Of a stretch of 64,000 nt of DNA, positions 52,927 to 63,152 are shown piece after piece (the first letter of the stretch is position 1; the number at the start of each line of letters is the position of its first letter). The stretch is from contig NZ_JAPSKV010000015.1 in the NCBI RefSeq assembly GCF_031181385.1, positions 42,780 to 106,779 on the forward strand, given 5' to 3'. A program made the translations under genes and the position numbers. Source of the stretch: Fredinandcohnia onubensis. GTDB lineage: Bacteria; Bacillota; Bacilli; Bacillales; Bacillaceae_L. The notes below the pieces were generated by a model. The model saw only the letters and a list, made by a program, of their open reading frames with translations. It had not been told where the DNA came from and ran no database searches.

Positions 52927-53475
52927 ATGACAAAAGTTGGTATTATCCTTGGTAGTCTTCGTAAAAATTCGTTTTCAAAACAAGTTGCTGATAACGTAGC
53001 ACCTTTATTCCCAGAAGGATATGTAACAGAGCTTGTTGAAATTGGCGACCTACCATTATTTAACCAAGATTTTGAAGGAGACCTAGGAACTCCTGCAGAA
53101 TATACTGCATTCCGTAATAGAATCAAAGAATTAGACGCGGTATTATTTGTAACACCTGAATATAACCGTTCTATCCCAGCTGTATTAAAGAATGCACTTG
53201 ATGTAGCATCTCGCCCTTATGGAGAAAGTGTTTGGAGTGGAAAACCTGCAGCAATCATTAGCCAATCTCCAGGTGCTCTTGCTGGATTCGGTTCAAACCA
53301 TCACTTACGTCAAGTACTTTCTTTTTTAAATATGCCGGTTGTTCAACAACCAGAAGCATACATTGGTTCTGTACATGAATTATTAGATGAAAATGGTAAG
53401 CTGAATGAAGGAACAGTAGAATTCCTACAAGGTTTCGTTAATGAATTCGTTGAATTAATCAAGAAATATCAATAA
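52927..53475 (+). CDS. NADPH-dependent FMN reductase (quinone/azo reductase)
   Basis: A 182-residue flavodoxin-like reductase of the ChrR/YieF type. GSLRKNSFSKQVADN is the FMN phosphate loop; FVTPEYNRSIPAVLKNALDVASRP and ISQSPGALAGFGSNHHLRQVL are diagnostic. Such enzymes reduce quinones, azo dyes, or chromate by two electrons. The MhqR-type box immediately upstream places it with the island's stress response; B. subtilis MhqR also controls an azoreductase, though of a different subfamily. The start ATG 52927 lies 15 nt after AAGAAGGATGG. Confidence 0.93.
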   Translation: MTKVGIILGSLRKNSFSKQVADNVAPLFPEGYVTELVEIGDLPLFNQDFEGDLGTPAEYTAFRNRIKELDAVLFVTPEYNRSIPAVLKNALDVASRPYGESVWSGKPAAIISQSPGALAGFGSNHHLRQVLSFLNMPVVQQPEAYIGSVHELLDENGKLNEGTVEFLQGFVNEFVELIKKYQ

Positions 53476-53623
53476 GGTATAAAAAGTTGGATATTGTGCA
53501 GCCATACCTGCCAAAGCTCCAAGGTTAACTGGCGGGATAAATGCTCATTATACATTTTTTCCTTACAATAGAAAATCGCTATGTTTCACTGGCATGAACC
53601 GGTTTTCCGAAGGGCCACATAAA

Positions 53624-53653
53624 AAAACGAATTCCAAATGAGGAATTCGTTTT
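53624..53653 (+). terminator. intrinsic terminator
   Basis: AAAACGAATTCC (53624-53635), 6-nt loop, GGAATTCGTTTT (53642-53653). It closes the reductase unit. Confidence 0.92.
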
Positions 53654-53739
53654 TTATTGCTTTATCTAACCAGTTCCTTCTGTCTCACTAGTCCCTTACA
53701 ACTAGCAACCCCCTTTTCAATTAGATAAAGGTGATTAAT

Positions 53740-53967
53740 TTACTTATTGTTATACCTATTTATTTTTAATTCAATAATTTCTAAGATTTCATCTTGATCA
53801 TCCTTAGACAACTTTCTAAATAATGTATATAATTCAATTTCCTTATCTTCAACTATCGATATGTATGTATTTTTTACACCATTCACTTCATTAGAATTCA
53901 CTAACAACCATTCCAAATCGACCTTAAAAATCTTATGTATAGATATGATTATCTCAAGTGATTGTCC
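53740..53967 (-). pseudogene. truncated XRE-family regulator, C-terminal part
   Basis: An open frame with no start codon runs from TAG at 53968-53970 to TAA at 53740: about 75 codons including SLEIIISIHKIFKVDLEWLLVN, the last helices of an XRE/Cro helix-turn-helix, followed by a helical tail (LYTLFRKLSKDDQDEILEIIEL). The N-terminal recognition helix is absent; G-rich sequence replaces it. It is most likely a decayed regulator gene. Confidence 0.65.
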
Positions 53968-53991
53968 CTATCGAAAATTAACGTTTCCAAG

Positions 53992-54044
53992 CCCCTTCCC
54001 CTTCATACTCCCCTCAACTCCTTCCCCCCCAAGGCTCACGCCCC
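53992..54044 (-). other. G-rich run with quadruplex-forming potential
   Basis: Five runs of four or more G on the minus strand (plus-strand C runs at 53992-53995, 53998-54001, 54010-54013, 54024-54030, 54041-54044), with loops of 2, 8, 10 and 10 nt. This is striking in otherwise AT-rich DNA. The rest of 54045-54395 shows no gene; ATTACGTTCC occurs twice (near 54079 and 54150). Confidence 0.55.
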
Positions 54045-54399
54045 ATCCAAGCAACCTCCCTATTTTTCTTATAGAATAATTACGTTCCCGCCTTTTTGCC
54101 GATTTTCGAATGAAATTGTACCGATTTTGCAATGTTTTTTATAAAAAAATTACGTTCCAGAATAGATGGATACGGAATAGATGATTGAAGACTTTCTGAT
54201 TCTAATGAGTGAGGAAAAACACTGGAAAGGATGCAGGGCCAATACCCTGGGGAAACCAACCAGAAGAGAATAGAACCCCCCACTGGATAAGGGATTGGAG
54301 AATATAGAATTGAAAAAAGCGACTGATCACAGATTGAATTTTGATTGAAAATGGGATTGGATTTCGATTAGATACCCAACTGAATTTTACATAAAAAAA

Positions 54400-54438
54400 C
54401 CGAAGGTCTGCCGGTAAAAGTACCGGAAAAACCTTCGG
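54400..54438 (-). terminator. terminator of glmS
   Basis: CCGAAGGT (54400-54407) / ACCTTCGG (54431-54438), with an inner stem CCGGT/ACCGG, followed by TTTTTTT on the minus strand. Confidence 0.92.
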
Positions 54439-54533
54439 ATTAGGAACATTAATTTTATTTAAGAACCGTTTATTTTATTTAAGGAACCTTAATTTTTTAT
54501 GGAGACAACACCTAAATTTACATTGAATATTAT

Positions 54534-56336
54534 TTATTCCACCGTTACACTCTTCGCCAAATTACGTGGCTTATCTACGTCACAGTCACGGTGCAGTGCT
54601 GCGTAGTAAGAAATGAGCTGTAACGGAATAACAGAGATAAGTGGTGTTAACATTTCATTAACAGCCGGGAGCACATAGCGGTCTTCATCTGTTTCTAAGC
54701 CCTTCATTGAAATGATACATGGGTGTGCACCACGTGCAACAACCTCTTTCACATTTCCACGAATGCTTAGGTTTACATGCTCTTGAGTAGCTAGAGCGAT
54801 AACCGGTGTCCCTTCTTCTATTAAGGCAATTGTTCCGTGCTTTAATTCTCCTCCTGCAAAACCTTCTGCTTGGATATAGGAGATTTCCTTAAGCTTTAAG
54901 GCACCCTCTAGTCCTACGAAGAAGTCCATCGCACGACCGATGAAGAAGCAGTTACGAGTAGTAGTGAAGTACTCCCAAGCAATAGCTTCCATTACTTCTT
55001 TGTCATCACATAGAGCCTCCATGCTGTTTGCGATAATCCCAAGCTCTTTGACAAGGTCCATACCAACCTTCATCTCTTTTGATTCAGCTGTTACATACGC
55101 AAGGATTGCAAGTACTGCTAACTGTGCTGTATAAGCCTTTGTTGAAGCAACTGCAATTTCGGGTCCTGCATGTAATAACAATGTGTAATCAGCTTCACGT
55201 GAAAGTGTTGAACCAGGTACATTTGTAATTGTAATGGACTTGTGACCCATTTCCTTTACATGTACTAACACAGCACGGCTGTCAGCTGTTTCACCACTTT
55301 GTGAAATAAAGATGAATAATGGTTTCTCAGATAATAAAGGCATATTGTATGAGAATTCACTAGAAATATGAACCTCTACAGGAATGTGCGCCATTTTTTC
55401 AATGAATTGTTTCCCAACAAGACCAGCATGATAACTAGTTCCGGCAGCAATAATATAGATTCGATCTGCATCCTTCATCGCTTTAACAATACAAGGATCA
55501 ATCGCTAACTTGCCGCTCTCAGCTTGATATTCTTGAACAATTTTTCTCATGACTAAAGGCTGTTCGTCAATTTCCTTAAGCATATAGTGTGGGTAAGTTC
55601 CCTTTTCAATATCGCTTGCATCAAGCTCTGCTGTATATGGGTCACGGCTGATTGTTTCACCCGCTAAATTTTTAATTGTGACAGACTCTTTTTTAACAAT
55701 GACAATTTCTTTATCCATTAACTCGATATATTGGTCGGTTACCTGTAGCATTGCCATTGCATCACTTGCTACAACATTAAAGTTGTCGCCAAGACCTACA
55801 AGAAGTGGACTTTTGTTTTTCGCTACATAGATTGTTTCGTTGTTTTGCTCATCAAGCATTGCAATTGCATAAGACCCCTTTAGAAGGCTTAATGTCTTTC
55901 GGAAAGCCTCTTCAACTTCCATCCCTTGATTCACAAATTGCTCTAATACCTGAACAACAACTTCTGTATCCGTATCACTTAGTAACTCAACATTTTGTAA
56001 ATACTCATTCTTAAGTTGACTGTAATTTTCAATTACACCGTTATGAACAAGAGTGAATCGTCCAGTTGATGCCTGATGTGGGTGTGCATTGACTCGACTT
56101 GGCACACCATGTGTCGCCCAGCGAGTGTGTCCAATCCCTGCAGTAGCAAATAAACTAGGATCTACAGCCTCACGAAGAATCGCAATACGACCTTTTTCCT
56201 TAAAAACGTGAACACCTTCATCATTCATCACTGCAATTCCAGCTGAGTCATAGCCGCGATACTCAAGCTTTTCTAGTCCCTTTAACAAAATCTCTTTTGA
56301 GTCTTGATGTCCAATAAAACCTACAATTCCGCACAT
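54534..56336 (-). CDS. glmS: glutamine-fructose-6-phosphate aminotransferase
   Basis: A 600-residue enzyme forming glucosamine 6-phosphate from fructose 6-phosphate and glutamine, the entry to peptidoglycan precursor synthesis. Cys2 of MCGIVGFIG is the glutaminase nucleophile. Domain 1 (1 to about 240) includes [11 protein letters not shown]; the two SIS domains follow ([42 protein letters not shown]). The C-terminus [11 protein letters not shown] is invariant. Length is normal. Expression is controlled by the glmS ribozyme in its leader. Confidence 0.98.
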   Translation of the reverse strand: MCGIVGFIGHQDSKEILLKGLEKLEYRGYDSAGIAVMNDEGVHVFKEKGRIAILREAVDPSLFATAGIGHTRWATHGVPSRVNAHPHQASTGRFTLVHNGVIENYSQLKNEYLQNVELLSDTDTEVVVQVLEQFVNQGMEVEEAFRKTLSLLKGSYAIAMLDEQNNETIYVAKNKSPLLVGLGDNFNVVASDAMAMLQVTDQYIELMDKEIVIVKKESVTIKNLAGETISRDPYTAELDASDIEKGTYPHYMLKEIDEQPLVMRKIVQEYQAESGKLAIDPCIVKAMKDADRIYIIAAGTSYHAGLVGKQFIEKMAHIPVEVHISSEFSYNMPLLSEKPLFIFISQSGETADSRAVLVHVKEMGHKSITITNVPGSTLSREADYTLLLHAGPEIAVASTKAYTAQLAVLAILAYVTAESKEMKVGMDLVKELGIIANSMEALCDDKEVMEAIAWEYFTTTRNCFFIGRAMDFFVGLEGALKLKEISYIQAEGFAGGELKHGTIALIEEGTPVIALATQEHVNLSIRGNVKEVVARGAHPCIISMKGLETDEDRYVLPAVNEMLTPLISVIPLQLISYYAALHRDCDVDKPRNLAKSVTVE

Positions 56337-56439
56337 AATTAAGTTTCCTCCCTAAAAAAGGGAACAAGAAAGCACGGGGCTATCTTGCCCCTTTTTTTCC
56401 ATATTTATCTCTTTTACTCAATCATATCCTTCCGTTTGT

Positions 56440-56610
56440 GCAGAGAGTCACCCCTCTGTTTTGACTAAAAGGACTTGCGGTCGTGATTGATGTCAACCGG
56501 GAGGCATCCGCCGAATTTTCGATAAACCTCCACCTCGTCAACTAAACCTATAACAATAGCCTATGCATTGTTATTTCTTCCGTTCATGGTTTAGTTCTGG
56601 CGCTTTAATT
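56440..56610 (-). ncRNA. glmS ribozyme: glmS ribozyme-riboswitch
   Basis: The minus strand has the core GCGCCAGAAC (56603-56594), then TTGACGAGGTGGAGGTTTA, TCGGCGGATGCCTCCCGG and a terminal P4 element. Self-cleavage is expected between A56604 and G56603 when glucosamine 6-phosphate binds, leading to degradation of the downstream glmS transcript. Confidence 0.96.
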
Positions 56611-56661
56611 AGAAATACTACTACTGTTAACCCTCCTTTACAAAAAATTTGAACAAGAACA

Positions 56662-56691
56662 ATAATACAACACAATCTACAAACTCGTCAA
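56662..56691 (-). promoter_or_regulatory. glmS promoter
   Basis: TTGACG (56691-56686), 18 bp, TATTAT (56667-56662), reading into the ribozyme leader. Confidence 0.65.
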
Positions 56692-56795
56692 TCATAACAT
56701 GGTATTTATTTTCCATGTATACTAAAAAAATATGCATACTTGGACCTATTTGTGCCAAGAATGCATATTTTTAATGAAAATGTATTAAATGATCT

Positions 56796-58142
56796 TTATT
56801 CGATTCCCATCTCTGTTTTTACTACAGAAACAATACGGTCTACGTATTCTTTACAAAGCTCTTCTGTTGGAGCCTCTGCCATTACCCTTACTAACGGCTC
56901 GGTTCCTGAAGGACGTACTAAAATACGACCATTACCATTCATTTCAGCTTCAACCTGTTCGATAACCTCCTTAATGATTGGATTATCCGCTACATGATAT
57001 TTATCTGTTACCTTTACATTCACTAGTAACTGCGGAAACTTTGTCATTTCACTTGCAAGCTGGGATAAAGGTTTCTTTGTGCTTTTCATGATATTCACTA
57101 ATTGTAGACCTGATAATAGTCCATCACCAGTTGTATTGTAATCAAGGAAAATAATATGTCCTGATTGTTCTCCACCTAGAATATATCCGCTCTTCTTCAT
57201 TTCTTCTACAACATAGCGATCACCCACCGCTGTTTGAACACTTTCAATACCGTTTTCTTCTAAAGCTTTATAAAAACCTAGATTACTCATAACCGTTGAT
57301 ACAACAGTTTGATGCTTTAAACGACCTTGTTCTTTCATATACTTTGCACATATGTACATGATTTGGTCACCATCAACAATTTCTCCATTTTCGTCAATCG
57401 CAATGAGTCGGTCGCCATCACCATCAAAGGCTAGTCCAACATCTGCTCCTTTTTCCTTCAAAAAGGCTGCAAGGGCTTCAGGATGTGTAGAACCTACACC
57501 ATCATTAATATTCAGACCATTTGGAGATGTTCCCATTGTAGAAATATCTGCATCCAAGTCAGCAAATAAATGCGTAGCTAGAGATGATGTCGCACCATGG
57601 GCACAGTCCAGTGCTACATGGATTCCTGTGAAATCCTCATCTACTGTTTGTTTTAGGAATTGAAGGTATTTTTGGCCACCTTCAAAATAATCATTCACTT
57701 GACCTAAATCAGCTCCAATTGGACGTGGAAGCTGATCTTCTGGTAAATCTAAAAGTGACTCAATTTCATTTTCCTGTTCATCAGAAAGCTTAAAGCCATC
57801 TGGTCCAAAGAATTTAATCCCATTGTCTTGTACTGGATTATGTGAAGCAGAAATCATGACACCCGCTTCAGCACCTAGAGCCTTTGTTAAAAATGCAACA
57901 CCTGGAGTGGAAATAACACCTAAACGCATGACTTCTGCTCCAATTGATAATAGACCTGCAACGAGTGCACCTTCTAGCATATGACCTGAAATACGAGTAT
58001 CGCGGCCAATTAATACCTTTGGTCGTTCTTTATCCTTTGTTAATACATAGCCTCCAAATCTTCCAACCTTAAATGCGAGCTCTGGAGTTAGTTCACTATT
58101 TGCAACACCTCGTACACCATCTGTACCAAAATATTTTCCCAT
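56796..58142 (-). CDS. glmM: phosphoglucosamine mutase
   Basis: A 448-residue enzyme converting glucosamine 6-phosphate to glucosamine 1-phosphate, the next step after GlmS. The active-site Ser is in [13 protein letters not shown]; metal binding is DGDGDR in [16 protein letters not shown]; the sugar loop is [22 protein letters not shown] is the conserved N-terminus. In B. subtilis GlmM also binds and inhibits CdaA, which is encoded two genes upstream in the same operon here. Confidence 0.98.
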   Translation of the reverse strand: MGKYFGTDGVRGVANSELTPELAFKVGRFGGYVLTKDKERPKVLIGRDTRISGHMLEGALVAGLLSIGAEVMRLGVISTPGVAFLTKALGAEAGVMISASHNPVQDNGIKFFGPDGFKLSDEQENEIESLLDLPEDQLPRPIGADLGQVNDYFEGGQKYLQFLKQTVDEDFTGIHVALDCAHGATSSLATHLFADLDADISTMGTSPNGLNINDGVGSTHPEALAAFLKEKGADVGLAFDGDGDRLIAIDENGEIVDGDQIMYICAKYMKEQGRLKHQTVVSTVMSNLGFYKALEENGIESVQTAVGDRYVVEEMKKSGYILGGEQSGHIIFLDYNTTGDGLLSGLQLVNIMKSTKKPLSQLASEMTKFPQLLVNVKVTDKYHVADNPIIKEVIEQVEAEMNGNGRILVRPSGTEPLVRVMAEAPTEELCKEYVDRIVSVVKTEMGIE

Positions 58143-58174
58143 TTTAAATGATCTCTCCTTTTGCTGATACTCAA

Positions 58175-59413
58175 TTACTCTTCAATTTCAGTAATTCGTA
58201 TCTTTGCCTTTTCTTGAGGTAATACCCACGTAACATTGTCTGGGCCTTTGACTTCTATATCTATATCATGCTCACCAATCCCAAGATTGGTCACATCAAT
58301 AAACACATCAAAATTTGTAGGACTTGTCCCTTCTAAGACACTTGGTGCTCCTTGCACGTCTATATTGAGTGTTCCTGCTTCAGGGTCTAAAAACGTTAGT
58401 GCAAATTGAGTTCCTAAGCCTAAACTTCTAATTGATAAATCTGAGAAGGTTTCCGATATCTCTTCTTCGATATCAACTGATACTTCAATATTTTCAGGGG
58501 ATACTTGAATAACCCCTTTTGGTACCGGAACCTTCACTTCAATCGTAGAGTCTTCTCTTATATTATCTAGGTCAATTTCAGCTTCAATAGATGAAATTTC
58601 GTCAATCACTTCTTTCGGACCAAATATCGTTACTTGATTTGGTGTTGGTGTGATATTGACTAAGCTTAACCCATCCGGAAGTTTTCCTTTTTGCTTAAGG
58701 GTAAGAGATACTGATTTATTTGGGCTGACAATCGGAACCGCAATTTCTACAACATTAGGTTCCACTGTTACCGACAAAACATTTTGGTTTTTATCATAAA
58801 CAGCTACCCTTGACTCCTGTGTAAAGTCTTTAGTTACTCCCTTAAGGTCGACAACTGCTTTTACGATAGCTACTCTCTCAATTTCCTCTAAAGCTCCAGT
58901 TATTTTGACTACTCGAGGTGAGACGACTGGCTCTTCAATAGTATACCCTTCAACTACTTGGTCACGGTTGACAAAGTCGACTTCAACCGGGAATTCCTTT
59001 GTTACTTTTTCCTGTATGACTACGGTAATTTCGGCAGGATCAATTTTAACTTTTATTTTTTCAGAGATATTTCGATATTGTAGTTTTACCTTATGAGTAC
59101 CAACTGATAACTGAGTTAGGTCTGCATATACTTCGATTTCCTTTTGGAGACCTTCTCTTTTGGTCACTCCGGATGGACCTTCTATCGTTACGTTTACATA
59201 TTGAGGAACTCCAGATACAACTAGATTTTGATCGTCATAGTATGTATTTACCGGAATCTCCGTTAGTGTTTCCGTGTAATTTGAAAATAGTGGCAACCCT
59301 GCAGGACTCTTGGTAGCAGGTTGGTTCTCAAAGCTGACAGATGCAAATAAGAGTAGCGCAAGGAACAATGCAATAATCCGTGTAACCCAACGGTTATCGA
59401 TTAATCTATCCAT
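58175..59413 (-). CDS. cdaR: CdaA regulatory protein CdaR (YbbR family)
   Basis: About 412 residues. One N-terminal membrane helix ([17 protein letters not shown]) is followed by repeated YbbR beta-sandwich domains in the extracellular space. It regulates the c-di-AMP cyclase CdaA. The start is ATG 59413, after GGAGGGGG; the frame extends to 59461 without support. The gene overlaps the 3' end of cdaA by 8 nt. The order cdaA-cdaR-glmM-glmS is conserved in Bacillaceae. Confidence 0.95.
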   Translation of the reverse strand: MDRLIDNRWVTRIIALFLALLLFASVSFENQPATKSPAGLPLFSNYTETLTEIPVNTYYDDQNLVVSGVPQYVNVTIEGPSGVTKREGLQKEIEVYADLTQLSVGTHKVKLQYRNISEKIKVKIDPAEITVVIQEKVTKEFPVEVDFVNRDQVVEGYTIEEPVVSPRVVKITGALEEIERVAIVKAVVDLKGVTKDFTQESRVAVYDKNQNVLSVTVEPNVVEIAVPIVSPNKSVSLTLKQKGKLPDGLSLVNITPTPNQVTIFGPKEVIDEISSIEAEIDLDNIREDSTIEVKVPVPKGVIQVSPENIEVSVDIEEEISETFSDLSIRSLGLGTQFALTFLDPEAGTLNIDVQGAPSVLEGTSPTNFDVFIDVTNLGIGEHDIDIEVKGPDNVTWVLPQEKAKIRITEIEE

Positions 59414-60227
59414 TCTTTTTCCCCCTCCATTGCCATAGTGAATGAGAGGTAATGCTTTCATTTGTTATTAGTTCTTGTTTTAGTAAATCTCGAAATGCAT
59501 CAGGTTTCATATCCCGGTGTAGTTCGCCGTTCTTTGTTAAAGACACACTTCCTGTTTCTTCTGATACAACGATCGTAATGCTGTCTGTTACCTCACTAAT
59601 TCCAAGTGCTGCTCGGTGTCGAGTTCCTAATTCCTTTGATATAAATGGGCTCTCTGATAGTGGCAGATAACATGCAGCTGCCGCTACTTGATTTCTTTGT
59701 ATAATCACTGCTCCATCATGTAAAGGCGTATTTGGAATAAAGATATTGATTAGTAACTCAGAGGATATGGCTGAATTTAATGGAATCCCTGTTTCCACAT
59801 AGTCCCCCATTCCCGTTTGTCGTTCAATCGAGATGAGTGCACCAATGCGGCGTTTGGCCATATAATCAGTGGCTTTTGTAATTGCCTCAATTAATTTTAC
59901 CTGATGATCTTCTTCATCATTACCACTTCTTGAAAATATTTTACCACGGCCAAGCTGTTCCAGTGCCCTTCTCAATTCAGGCTGGAAAATAACGATAATC
60001 GCTAAGAATCCCCAATCCATTACCTGGTCTACTAACCAAAACAAAGTATGTAACTCTAACAGGCTACTTAATAAGCGGATAAAAACGATAACAATAATCC
60101 CCTGCAAAAGCTGTACAGCTTTTGTTCCGCGGATAAGAGATAAGATTTTATATATTACATACCAGACAAGGAGAACATCTAGAAAAATGCCAAGGTAACC
60201 TAGTAATGGGAGTTCATTAAATGACAT
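59406..60227 (-). CDS. cdaA: diadenylate cyclase CdaA
   Basis: A 273-residue protein making cyclic di-AMP from two ATP, essential for osmotic and potassium control. Three N-terminal membrane helices (residues about 8-75) precede the DAC domain (about 95-250), which has the catalytic DGA in LHDGAVIIQ and RHR in GTRHRAALGISE. Start ATG 60227 behind AGAGGAAG gives exactly the B. subtilis length; an upstream ATG at 60260 adds 11 residues. Confidence 0.97.
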   Translation of the reverse strand: MSFNELPLLGYLGIFLDVLLVWYVIYKILSLIRGTKAVQLLQGIIVIVFIRLLSSLLELHTLFWLVDQVMDWGFLAIIVIFQPELRRALEQLGRGKIFSRSGNDEEDHQVKLIEAITKATDYMAKRRIGALISIERQTGMGDYVETGIPLNSAISSELLINIFIPNTPLHDGAVIIQRNQVAAAACYLPLSESPFISKELGTRHRAALGISEVTDSITIVVSEETGSVSLTKNGELHRDMKPDAFRDLLKQELITNESITSHSLWQWRGKKNG

Positions 60228-60348
60228 TCTCACACTTCCTCTATGAAATAATCCAAACATGCATAGTTAGCTATAATATTATATCATATATCTTTCCTTA
60301 ACCGATTACAAATTGGTAGGTGGATAAGCTTAATTTTACCCTCAAAAA

Positions 60349-60369
60349 AAGACCACCGTGTCCGATGGC
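60349..60369 (-). terminator. possible terminator of sigW-rsiW
   Basis: GGCCATCG pairs with CGGTGGTC on the minus strand, then seven T, right at the rsiW stop. cdaA may then need its own promoter. Confidence 0.6.
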
Positions 60370-60993
60370 CTATTCTTCATTATCAAGAATGTGGATGACA
60401 TCTGTACCTACCTTTTTTATATGGTACCAAAGCCACTCAAACATTTGATTGACTACCTTAACCTCTCCTGTAACATTTCCAGCAGAAGCCATATAATTCT
60501 CACCGTTTATCACAGTGACATTTCCGTCTACGTCTCCCTCTATCACAAGCTTTCCATTCTTGACAACGACATCCCCCTTCACTGTTTCACCTTCAGGAAC
60601 AATGACGGTATTGTTTTCAACAATTAAATTAGGTTGCTTTGAAACAGAGAATTGCTCACTTTCATTCCAGACGGAAAAGAGGCTTCCTGTCATTAATACA
60701 AGAAAAAGAGAGGCTGCTGATAGCATTGGGTGCTCTCTGAACCAACGTCTAAGGCTGACAGTGCGTCTTTCCTTCGGCAGATTTTGCATGACCTTTAATG
60801 TAAAATCATCAGGTGCAGAAATATGAGAAGTACTTTGTACCAACGCAATTGTCTTTTTTAGCTCATGAAAATGTTGATTACAGGATTCGCAGGCATGCAA
60901 ATGCTCACGTAGTAGCTTCTCTTCCTCTTCAGAAATGTCTTCATCTAGGTAATTATGCATTAACGTAACCATGTGTTTTTCTGAACAGTTCAT
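60370..60993 (-). CDS. rsiW: anti-sigma-W factor RsiW
   Basis: A 207-residue membrane-bound anti-sigma factor. The zinc-binding ZAS motif is HLHACESCNQH (residues about 31-41); one membrane helix is near residues 90-108 (MLSAASLFLVLMTGSLF). The extracytoplasmic part contains a beta-rich repeat (VVVKNGKLVIEGDVDGNVTVINGENYM). It sequesters SigW until cleaved in sequence by PrsW and RasP. It starts 12 nt after sigW. Confidence 0.97.
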   Translation of the reverse strand: MNCSEKHMVTLMHNYLDEDISEEEEKLLREHLHACESCNQHFHELKKTIALVQSTSHISAPDDFTLKVMQNLPKERRTVSLRRWFREHPMLSAASLFLVLMTGSLFSVWNESEQFSVSKQPNLIVENNTVIVPEGETVKGDVVVKNGKLVIEGDVDGNVTVINGENYMASAGNVTGEVKVVNQMFEWLWYHIKKVGTDVIHILDNEE

Positions 60994-61005
60994 TTTTTCT
61001 CACCC

Positions 61006-61569
61006 CTATACATGTCGAAGTTGGTTTCGTAGAGCTTCTCGGCCCCTATGAATTCTTGTTTTCACCGTACCCACAGGCAGGTCAAGAATTTCACCAATTT
61101 CCTTTAGTGAAAACTCCTCGATGTATTTTAAAACAATGACCGAACGATACTTATCTGGAAGCTTCAGTATCTCCGCTTGGATTAATTCTTGTAGCTCCAT
61201 CGTCTCAAGCTCGTCCTCTGGTAGTGCTACATCTGCAGCAACTTGCGAATACATAGTTAGACCATCTGACCCTGCAAGTTCGGCATCCAAGTAATAATCA
61301 GGTTTTTTCTTTCGAATGCGGTCAATCGACAGATTCGTTGCAATTCGGTATAGCCATGTCGAAAACTTTTTATTCAAATCATAGCTATGGATATTTACAT
61401 ATGCCCGAATAAAGGCTTCCTGTGCAATATCCTCTGCCTCATGTCGATTCCCTAGCATACGATAGCATATCTGAAAAACCTTGTCTTTGTAAAATTCTAC
61501 TATCTCCGCAAATGCATTCTGATCTCCATTTTTTAGCTGTCTTATTCTGTTTTTAATGATTGTCTCCAT
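61006..61569 (-). CDS. sigW: ECF sigma factor SigW
   Basis: A 187-residue sigma factor of the cell-envelope and antimicrobial stress response. Sigma region 2 includes YKDKVFQICYRMLGNRHEAEDIAQEAFIRAYVNIHSYDLNKKFSTWLYRIATNLSIDRIR; region 4 includes LKEIGEILDLPVGTVKTRIHRGREAL. Start ATG 61569 after GGAGG gives the exact B. subtilis length. The upstream promoter matches its own consensus, so it is autoregulated. Confidence 0.98.
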   Translation of the reverse strand: METIIKNRIRQLKNGDQNAFAEIVEFYKDKVFQICYRMLGNRHEAEDIAQEAFIRAYVNIHSYDLNKKFSTWLYRIATNLSIDRIRKKKPDYYLDAELAGSDGLTMYSQVAADVALPEDELETMELQELIQAEILKLPDKYRSVIVLKYIEEFSLKEIGEILDLPVGTVKTRIHRGREALRNQLRHV

Positions 61570-61606
61570 TTTGTATACCTCCGCTCTACTCGCGGGTATC
61601 ATTATT

Positions 61607-61632
61607 TACGATTCATCTCTTAAAAGGTTTCA
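61607..61632 (-). promoter_or_regulatory. autoregulatory sigma-W promoter
   Basis: TGAAAC (61632-61627), 16 bp, CGTA (61610-61607): the exact sigma-W consensus, reading into sigW. Confidence 0.95.
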
Positions 61633-61708
61633 TTTTCTCCATAGTTTTCATTTTAACAAATTTTGGGTGGTTTATGTGCTAGGAAAATCAAATCTTTAAA
61701 ATAAAAAA

Positions 61709-61735
61709 ACAGTATCCCTTGTTTTGAGATACTGT
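61709..61735 (-). terminator. terminator of rocF
   Basis: ACAGTATC (61709-61716) / GATACTGT (61728-61735), followed by TTTTTTT on the minus strand. Confidence 0.9.
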
Positions 61736-61741
61736 ATGGTA

Positions 61742-62644
61742 TTATAAAAGTTTTTCTCCGAATAAAGACCCCATTAAAGCAACCGCTACAGAGGCCGTTT
61801 TATTTTTATCATCTAGAATTGGATTAACTTCTACAACTTCAGCAGAAGTAATCAATTTTGATTCCTCTAACATTTCCATTGCTAGATGGCTCTCACGATA
61901 ACTAATGCCCCCAAGAACTGGAGTTCCTACTCCTGGTGCATCATGGGGATCCAGACCATCTAAATCCAACGATAAGTGAACACCATCTGTTTTTTCTTTT
62001 AGATAAGCAATCGTTTCTTCCATGACCTTTGTCATACCTAAACGATCAATCTCATGCATGGTATATACTTTGATTCCTAACTTTTTAATTAACTCCTTTT
62101 CACCGTCATCAAGAGATCTTGCACCAATAATGACAATGTTTTCAGGCTTTACTTTAGGACCATAACCGGCTATGTTTGTTAATCTCTGATGACCAATTCC
62201 AAGGCTTACAGCGAGCGGCATTCCATGTATATTACCGGATGGTGAAGTATCTGCTGTATTTAAATCTCCATGAGCATCGTACCAAATAACCCCTAAGTTT
62301 TTATAATGCTTCGCTACACCTGCGAGTGTGCCAATTGCAATACTATGGTCACCACCTAAGACAAGTGGGAACCTTCCAGCTTGAATGACCTCATCTACTG
62401 TTGTAGCAAGCTTTTCATTGGCCTCAGATACTTTCTCAAGGTTCTTTAAATTTTCATCGTTAGCAATTTCTTCACGGGTAGGACGTTTAATTTCAATATC
62501 CCCTAAATCATCTATATCATAATCAAGTCTCTCTAATCGTTCAACTACACCCGCATAACGGATGGCACTTGGTCCCATGTCAACTCCTCTACGCATTTGG
62601 CCTAAGTCCATGGGTACACCAATAATGGAAATATCCTTCTTCAT
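61742..62644 (-). CDS. rocF: arginase
   Basis: A 300-residue Mn-dependent arginase hydrolysing arginine to ornithine and urea. Metal motifs are LVLGGDHSIAIG, WYDAHGDLNTADTSPSGNIHGMPL, and HLSLDLDGLDPHDAPGVGTP. ISIIGVPMDLGQMRRGVDMGPSAIRYA is the conserved N-terminus. The start is ATG 62644, preceded by GAAGGAGG. It sits between the tRNA operon and sigW, as in many Bacillus relatives. Confidence 0.97.
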   Translation of the reverse strand: MKKDISIIGVPMDLGQMRRGVDMGPSAIRYAGVVERLERLDYDIDDLGDIEIKRPTREEIANDENLKNLEKVSEANEKLATTVDEVIQAGRFPLVLGGDHSIAIGTLAGVAKHYKNLGVIWYDAHGDLNTADTSPSGNIHGMPLAVSLGIGHQRLTNIAGYGPKVKPENIVIIGARSLDDGEKELIKKLGIKVYTMHEIDRLGMTKVMEETIAYLKEKTDGVHLSLDLDGLDPHDAPGVGTPVLGGISYRESHLAMEMLEESKLITSAEVVEVNPILDDKNKTASVAVALMGSLFGEKLL

Positions 62645-62779
62645 TTTATATGAACCTCCTTCTCCCATACACTATTGTACCTACTTTTAATAGAATGACT
62701 CAACTCAACAAAATCATGTATATATATGCAGGAATAAGGGGGGAAGAATGGACCCAAATGTGGGGTTTATGCAAAAAAA

Positions 62780-62801
62780 AATAAACCACGAGAGGTTTAT
62801 T
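62780..62801 (-). terminator. terminator of the rRNA-tRNA operon
   Basis: AATAAACC (62780-62787), 6-nt loop, GGTTTATT (62794-62801), then T-run on the minus strand. Confidence 0.92.
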
Positions 62802-62819
62802 GTGAGTTATATATGTAAT

Positions 62820-62895
62820 TGGTGGAGCCTAGCGGGATCGAACCGCTGACCTCCTGCGTGCAAAGCAGGCGCTCTCCCAGCTGAGCTAAGGCCCC
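62820..62895 (-). tRNA. trnA-Ala: tRNA-Ala (UGC)
   Basis: A 76-nt cloverleaf with loop TTTGCAC (anticodon TGC), TTCGATCC T-arm and encoded CCA. Confidence 0.97.
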
Positions 62896-62918
62896 AAGTA
62901 TGAAAAAGAAGTAGTTCA

Positions 62919-62993
62919 TGGAGCGGAAGACGGGATTCGAACCCGCGACCCCCACCTTGGCAAGGTGGTGTTCTACCACTGAACTACTTCCGC
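62919..62993 (-). tRNA. trnG-Gly: tRNA-Gly (GCC)
   Basis: A 75-nt cloverleaf, anticodon loop TTGCCAA, TTCGAATCC T-arm, CCA encoded. Confidence 0.97.
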
Positions 62994-62999
62994 TTGAGA

Positions 63000-63072
63000 T
63001 GAGCCATGAAGGACTCGAACCTTCGACCCTCTGATTAAAAGTCAGATGCTCTACCAACTGAGCTAATGGCTC
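63000..63072 (-). tRNA. trnK-Lys: tRNA-Lys (UUU)
   Basis: A 73-nt cloverleaf, anticodon loop CTTTTAA. CCA is not encoded (acceptor ends GGCTCA then TCT). Confidence 0.95.
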
Positions 63073-63077
63073 TAAAA

Positions 63078-63152
63078 TGGCTGGGCTAGCAGGATTCGAA
63101 CCTACGAATGACGGAGTCAAAGTCCGTTGCCTTACCGCTTGGCTATAGCCCA
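63078..63152 (-). tRNA. trnQ-Gln: tRNA-Gln (UUG)
   Basis: A 75-nt cloverleaf, anticodon loop CTTTGAC, GCCA encoded at the 3' end. Confidence 0.97.

Noticed and set aside
12037..53475. Genomic island borders or integrase
   Set aside because: No integrase, attachment repeat or tRNA-flanked insertion was found; the island is inferred only from gene content and remnants.
54045..54283. 60- to 72-codon frames on both strands
   Set aside because: C-rich or T-rich low-complexity translations, no start context, no family resemblance.
56480..56540. Similarity of the GGAGGCATCCGCCG stretch to the element between proB and proA
   Set aside because: Here it is the conserved core of the glmS ribozyme; the likeness is short and probably chance.
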